Positions 12,851 through 15,980 of a stretch of 15,980 nucleotides of DNA are shown piece after piece; the first letter of the stretch is position 1; every line of letters begins with the position of its first letter. This stretch comes from an uncultured Brevundimonas sp. Its GTDB lineage: Bacteria; Pseudomonadota; Alphaproteobacteria; Caulobacterales; Caulobacteraceae. The DNA lies in the NCBI RefSeq assembly GCF_943913055.1, contig NZ_CALTWS010000042.1, forward strand, positions 1 to 15,980. The letters are read 5' to 3'. Position numbers and translations under genes: made by a program. Under the pieces are notes generated by a model. It was not told the DNA's origin, made no database searches, and was given only the letters and a program-made list of their open reading frames with translations.

Positions 12851-14152
12851 TTAGAGAATGAACCGGCTCAGGTCCGCATCGCGGGCCAGGTCGCCGACCT
12901 TGTCGCGCACCTGGTCGCCGTCGAAGCTGACGGTCTGGCCGGCTAAGTCGGAGGCCTTGAAGCTGGTCTCTTCCAGCACCTTTTCCATCACGGTCTGCAG
13001 GCGGCGGGCGCCGATGTTCTCGATGGTGGTATTGGCCGACACCGCCGCATCGGCCATGGCCTCGACCGCGTCTGGCGTAAACGTCAGGGTCACGTCCTCG
13101 GTCGCCAGCAGGGCCTGGTTCTGGCGGATCAGATTGGCCTCGGGCTCGGTCAGGATGCGCACGAAGTCGTCGCGAGTCAGGGCCTTCAGCTCGACCCGGA
13201 TCGGCAGTCGGCCCTGGAGTTCGGGCAGCAGATCGCTGGGCTTGGCCACGTGGAAGGCCCCGGAGGCGATGAACAGCACATGGTCCGACTTCACCGGGCC
13301 GTACTTTGTCGAGACCGTAGTCCCCTCGATCAGCGGCAGCAGGTCGCGCTGGACCCCTTCGCGCGACACGTCGGCCCCGGACGCGCCCTGGCGGGCGGCG
13401 ACCTTGTCGATCTCGTCCAGAAAGACGATGCCCTCGTTCTCGGCCAGCGACAGGGCCTCGCGGGTCAGGCTGTCCTGATCCAGCAGCTTGTCGCTTTCTT
13501 CGGTGATCAGCGGAGCCATGGCGTCACGCACCGCCAGCTTGACGGTCTTGGTGCGGTTGCCGCCCAGCTTGCCCAGCATTTCGGACAGGTTGATCATGCC
13601 GACGTTTCCACCGCCGGGCAGGTCCATCCCCTGCATGGGCGAGGTGGTGTCGGCCAGCGACAACTCGACCTCCTTGTCGTCCAGTTCGCCGGCGCGCAAC
13701 TTCTTGCGGAAGCTGTCGCGGGTAGCGGGCTGCGATCCCGGTCCGACGAGAGCGTCCAAGATGCGCTCCTCGGCGGCGGCCTCGGCCTTGGCCTTTACGC
13801 CGATGCGGCGGCTGTCGCGCACCATGATCAGGGCGGCCTCGACCAGGTCGCGCATGATCTGATCGACGTCGCGACCGACATAGCCGACCTCAGTGAACTT
13901 GGTCGCCTCGACCTTGATGAAGGGCGACCCGGCCAGCTTGGCCAGCCGCCGGGCGATCTCGGTCTTGCCCACTCCGGTCGGGCCGATCATCAGGATATTC
14001 TTGGGCGTGACCTCGTCGCGCAGGTCATCGGGCACGCGCTTCCTGCGCCAGCGATTGCGCAGGGCCACGGCGACGGCACGCTTGGCATCGTTCTGGCCGA
14101 CGATGAACCGGTCAAGTTCAGAGACGATTTCGCGGGGGGAAAGGTCGGTCAT
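12851..14152 (-). CDS. hslU: HslU (ClpY), ATPase subunit of the HslVU protease
   Basis: The hexameric AAA+ unfoldase feeds substrates to the HslV peptidase. The 433 residues include Walker A GPTGVGKT at 57-64, the pore motif GYVG at 90-93, a family-specific intermediate domain (about 110-240, including TTSPMQGMDLPGGGNVGMINLSEML), Walker B region GIVFLDEIDKVA and sensor region FIASGAFHVAKPSDLLPELQGRLPIRVEL. The C-terminus DADLSRFIL is the tail that docks into HslV and activates it. The start is ATG 14152, whose A is shared with the hslV stop (TGATG), so translation is coupled and the subunits are made together. Downstream, mmcB begins after 43 bp with no clear terminator between. Confidence 0.98.
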   Translation of the reverse strand: MTDLSPREIVSELDRFIVGQNDAKRAVAVALRNRWRRKRVPDDLRDEVTPKNILMIGPTGVGKTEIARRLAKLAGSPFIKVEATKFTEVGYVGRDVDQIMRDLVEAALIMVRDSRRIGVKAKAEAAAEERILDALVGPGSQPATRDSFRKKLRAGELDDKEVELSLADTTSPMQGMDLPGGGNVGMINLSEMLGKLGGNRTKTVKLAVRDAMAPLITEESDKLLDQDSLTREALSLAENEGIVFLDEIDKVAARQGASGADVSREGVQRDLLPLIEGTTVSTKYGPVKSDHVLFIASGAFHVAKPSDLLPELQGRLPIRVELKALTRDDFVRILTEPEANLIRQNQALLATEDVTLTFTPDAVEAMADAAVSANTTIENIGARRLQTVMEKVLEETSFKASDLAGQTVSFDGDQVRDKVGDLARDADLSRFIL

Positions 14153-14709
14153 CAGAGGCTTTCCACCGTCAGATTGCCATTGGTGTAGACACAGATTTCG
14201 GCGGCGATCTTCATCGCCTTGCGCGCGACCTGTTCGGCGTCCAGATCGGTTTCCTCGATCAGGGCGCGGGCGGCGGACAAGGCGTAGTTGCCGCCCGAGC
14301 CGACGGCGGCGACGCCGTACTCCGGCTCCAGCACATCCCCCACGCCGGTGACGGTGAAGATCGCGTTCTTGTCGGCAACGAGCAGCATCGCCTCCAGACG
14401 GCGCAGATAGCGGTCCGTGCGCCAGTCCTTGGCCAGATCGACGCAGGCGCGGGCCAGCTGATCCGGATACTGCTCCAGCTTGGCCTCCAGCCGCTCGATC
14501 AGGGTGAAGGCGTCAGCCGTCGCCCCCGCGAACCCGGCCACGACCTTGCCGCCCGCCAGAATCCGCACCTTGCGCGCGGCACCTTTGACAATGGTCGGCC
14601 CCATGGAGACCTGACCGTCGCCGGCGATGACGGTGCGACCGTTCTTGCGAACCGCCAGGATGGTGGTGCCGTGCCAGCCGGGAGAAGGGGTATCGGGTGT
14701 CTGGTTCAT
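14152..14709 (-). CDS. hslV: HslV (ClpQ), peptidase subunit of the HslVU protease
   Basis: This is the proteasome-beta-type threonine peptidase that forms a double hexamer capped by HslU. It has 185 residues from ATG 14709. The catalytic N-terminal threonine is T15 in HGTTILAVRKNG, exposed after removal of a 14-residue propeptide. AGDGQVSMG, IVKGAARKVR, VAGFAGATADAFTLIERLE and GSGGNYALSAARAL are the conserved peptidase core. The frame is open to 14793, but ATG 14709 is preferred: it gives the usual short propeptide, and a heat-shock promoter -10 lies just upstream at 14717-14722, inside the longer reading. That promoter would make the mRNA begin at or next to this ATG. Confidence 0.96.
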   Translation of the reverse strand: MNQTPDTPSPGWHGTTILAVRKNGRTVIAGDGQVSMGPTIVKGAARKVRILAGGKVVAGFAGATADAFTLIERLEAKLEQYPDQLARACVDLAKDWRTDRYLRRLEAMLLVADKNAIFTVTGVGDVLEPEYGVAAVGSGGNYALSAARALIEETDLDAEQVARKAMKIAAEICVYTNGNLTVESL

Positions 14710-14716
14710 CCCGCTC

Positions 14717-14744
14717 AGATGGCGACCGAAATGCGGCGTGCAAG
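14717..14744 (-). promoter_or_regulatory. RpoH (sigma-32)-type promoter of hslVU
   Basis: On the minus strand, CTTGCA (14744-14739) and CCATCT (14722-14717) are separated by 16 nt, the same spacing and -35 as at dnaK and dnaJ. Only 7 nt separate the -10 from the hslV ATG, so transcription should begin at about the start codon and yield a leaderless message. Confidence 0.7.
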
Positions 14745-14792
14745 GCAAAACCGGAACGATTTCAACGTCTCTTTGCTGCCATATTTGCACCA

Positions 14793-14808
14793 ATGTAACG
14801 GGTTACAT
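14793..14808. promoter_or_regulatory. perfect 16-nt palindrome between hslV and the BLUF gene, probable operator
   Basis: ATGTAAC-GG-GTTACAT has two perfect 7-bp arms around a 2-nt centre, in an AT-rich patch of a GC-rich intergenic region. On the plus strand it overlaps a possible BLUF promoter: TTACAT at 14803-14808, then 16 nt, then CATAAA at 14825-14830. An 8-bp palindrome GTAATTAC follows at 14815-14822. It looks like a site for a dimeric HTH regulator. I do not recognise the regulator. Confidence 0.5.
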
Positions 14809-14851
14809 GAGCACGTAATTACCCCATAAATGCTGGAATTGAGAGAACGTC

Positions 14852-15241
14852 GTGCTTCATCGCGTAGTCTACGTGAGCGAGTCTGTCGGAGCCACGGGTG
14901 TGTCGACCCAGTCGCTGGCCGAGATTCTGGGGGCATCCGATCGCAACAACCGACGCGACCATCTGACCGGCTGCGTGCTGTTCCACGAGGGTAGAATCGT
15001 TCAGGCGATCGAGGGCGGTCGCGCCGATGTCGACCGCCTGGTGCGTCGCCTGCTGGTCGATCCGCGCCACACCGGCATGCGGATCATCGTGGATACACCG
15101 ATTTCCGAGCGGCTGATGCACGAGCCCATGGCCCTGTGCCGCGATCCCGCGACGATGATGCGCCGTACCGGCCTGACGACCCTCAGCCGACTGACCGCGG
15201 GGGATGTGCAGGTCATGCTGGAGTATCGCCTAGCCGCCTGA
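14852..15241 (+). CDS. short BLUF-domain blue-light photoreceptor
   Basis: The 129-residue protein is almost entirely one BLUF (blue light using FAD) domain. Y7 (HRVVYVSES), N32/N33 (SDRNNRRDHLTG) and Q51 (GRIVQAIEG) sit where the flavin-contacting Tyr, Asn and Gln of BLUF proteins lie. Y7 and Q51 are the pair whose hydrogen-bond rearrangement forms the signalling state. VDRLVRRLLVDPRHTGMRIIVDTPISERLM follows, as in short BLUF proteins such as BlrB. About 35 residues at the end, with TTLSRLTAGDVQVMLEY, form a C-terminal cap with no output domain, so signalling would go through a partner protein. The start is GTG 14852 with a weak GAGAG site upstream. It is divergent from hslV with a palindromic operator-like site between them. 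The output is unknown. Confidence 0.92.
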   Translation: MLHRVVYVSESVGATGVSTQSLAEILGASDRNNRRDHLTGCVLFHEGRIVQAIEGGRADVDRLVRRLLVDPRHTGMRIIVDTPISERLMHEPMALCRDPATMMRRTGLTTLSRLTAGDVQVMLEYRLAA

Positions 15242-15302
15242 TGGGGCGTGAGCGTCCCCAAACGCACGTGACCGATGGGGTCGATAGGGTTAGGCAGAGC
15301 GC

Positions 15303-15980
15303 GTGACCTTTTCCGACGACGAAATCGAACGTTATGCCCGGCATCTGATGCTGGCCGAGGTCGGCGGGCCGGGCCAGCAGAGGTTGAAGGCCGCCCGCGT
15401 CGCACTTGTGGGTCTGGGCGGTATAGGCGCTCCGGCCAGCCTATATGTGGCGGCGGCGGGTGTCGGAACCTTGCGGCTGATCGACGACGACGCGGTCAGC
15501 CTGTCCAATCTGCAGCGGCAGATCCTGTTTCAAACCCCAGACCTGGATCGCCCCAAGGTCGAGGTCGGGGTCGAGCGTCTGACGGCTCTGAATCCGCATG
15601 TCCAGATCGAGACCCGACCCGTCAGGCTGTCAGGCGAGAACGCTGCCAACCTTCTGGCCGATTGCGATGCCGTGATCGACGGTACGGACGACTTCGAGAC
15701 GCGATTCATCGTCAATGCCGCCTGTGTGGATGCAGGCGTGCCTCTGGTCTCCGGCGCCTTGGGCCGGTGGAGCGGACAGGTGGGCGTCTTCAGGGGTCAG
15801 CCCTGCTACCGGTGCCTTGTCCCGGAAATACCGCCCGACGCCGAAACCTGCGCCCGCGTCGGCGTGGTCGGGGCGCTGGCCGGTGTCATCGGAGCCATGG
15901 CGGCGATGGAGGCGATCAAGCTGATCGTGGGGGCCGGTGAAGCTTTAACAGGGCGGCTGCTGATCTATGACGGTCTGAAC
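15303..15980 (+). CDS. MoeB/ThiF/HesA-family E1-like adenylyltransferase (runs off right edge)
   Basis: These ATP-dependent enzymes adenylate the C-terminal glycine of ubiquitin-like sulfur carriers (MoaD in molybdopterin, ThiS in thiamine synthesis). The visible 226 residues begin MTFSDDEIERYARHLML, then VGLGGIGAP (nucleotide loop 37-42), LRLIDDDAVSLSNLQRQ (D61/D63 for Mg-ATP, R72), DAVIDGTDDFETRF and GALGRWSGQVGVF. The first zinc pair is CYRC at 168-171, and C183 in ETCARVGVVG occupies the position of the cysteine that forms an acyl-linked intermediate in some members. The second zinc pair and C-terminus are off the window, so MoeB versus ThiF cannot be decided; MoeB is slightly favoured. 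The start is GTG 15303, 61 bp after the BLUF stop. Confidence 0.9.
   Translation, partial: MTFSDDEIERYARHLMLAEVGGPGQQRLKAARVALVGLGGIGAPASLYVAAAGVGTLRLIDDDAVSLSNLQRQILFQTPDLDRPKVEVGVERLTALNPHVQIETRPVRLSGENAANLLADCDAVIDGTDDFETRFIVNAACVDAGVPLVSGALGRWSGQVGVFRGQPCYRCLVPEIPPDAETCARVGVVGALAGVIGAMAAMEAIKLIVGAGEALTGRLLIYDGLN

Noticed and set aside
14753..14775. An EcfG general-stress promoter (GGAAC-N16/17-GTT) near the BLUF gene
   Set aside because: GGAAC is present at 14753-14757, but no GTT occurs at the required distance.
14710..14793. A longer HslV starting at 14793
   Set aside because: It would add 28 residues ahead of the normal short propeptide and would span the heat-shock promoter.
14793..14808. 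A PpsR/CrtJ site near the BLUF gene, given the AppA-PpsR precedent
   Set aside because: The palindrome has TGT-N8-ACA, not the TGT-N12-ACA spacing of PpsR/CrtJ.
15242..15260. A terminator hairpin after the BLUF gene (GGGGCG...CGTCCCC)
   Set aside because: The stem has a bulge and only six pairs, and there is no U-run. Too weak to call.
1..15980. A CIRCE operator for HrcA
   Set aside because: No TTAGCACTC or GAGTGCTAA half-site was seen. The GAGTGC occurrences near 7278 and 9075 lack the rest of the repeat.
1..15980. Mobile elements, CRISPR arrays, toxin-antitoxin or phage-defence genes
   Set aside because: None seen: no repeat arrays, transposase or integrase motifs, and base composition and gene content are uniformly core-chromosomal.

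Overview
The window is high-GC, gene-dense DNA from an alphaproteobacterium, most probably a Caulobacteraceae member such as Brevundimonas. The placement is inferred from protein character: an MmcB-family repair protein with an alphaproteobacterial GTTC-N7-GTTC LexA box, a Caulobacter-like DnaJ/DnaK/HrcA/GrpE/HslVU set, and RpoH-type promoters of the alphaproteobacterial CTTG...CCATNT form. It is mostly core chromosome. I see no tRNA, rRNA, IS element, CRISPR array or other sign of transfer.

Layout. Bases 1-3689 (minus strand) hold dnaK, dnaJ and the 5' part of dapB. Bases 3925-5533 (plus) hold alkB and a Tat-exported dienelactone-hydrolase-like protein. Bases 5530-7825 (minus) form a tightly overlapping GNAT acetyltransferase-hrcA-grpE operon. 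Bases 7871-12367 (plus) hold rph, a Cys-rich lipoprotein, an acyltransferase-3 membrane protein, a secreted CHAP-domain protein, corA and a second lipoprotein. Bases 12352-14709 (minus) hold hslV-hslU followed by mmcB. Bases 14852-15980 (plus) hold a short BLUF photoreceptor and a MoeB/ThiF-like E1 enzyme that runs off the right edge. No stretch longer than 300 bases lacks a gene. The largest gap is the 235-bp dnaK-alkB divergent region.

How the genes work together. The unifying theme is proteostasis and stress. DnaK, DnaJ and GrpE form the Hsp70 machine, HrcA is a heat-shock repressor and HslVU a heat-shock protease. AlkB and MmcB deal with DNA damage. The most informative result lies outside the genes. 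dnaK, dnaJ and hslV each have an upstream CTTGCA-N16-CCATNT element with identical 16-nt spacing, and the GNAT-hrcA-grpE operon has a weaker version (CTTGGA-N16-CTTATC). I read these as a local RpoH regulon. At hslV and at the GNAT gene the -10 lies only 7-8 nt before the start codon, so leaderless transcripts are predicted. mmcB has a perfect LexA box between a -35 and a -10, just upstream of its GTG start. A perfect 16-nt palindrome sits in the hslV-BLUF intergenic region and looks like an operator for an unidentified regulator.
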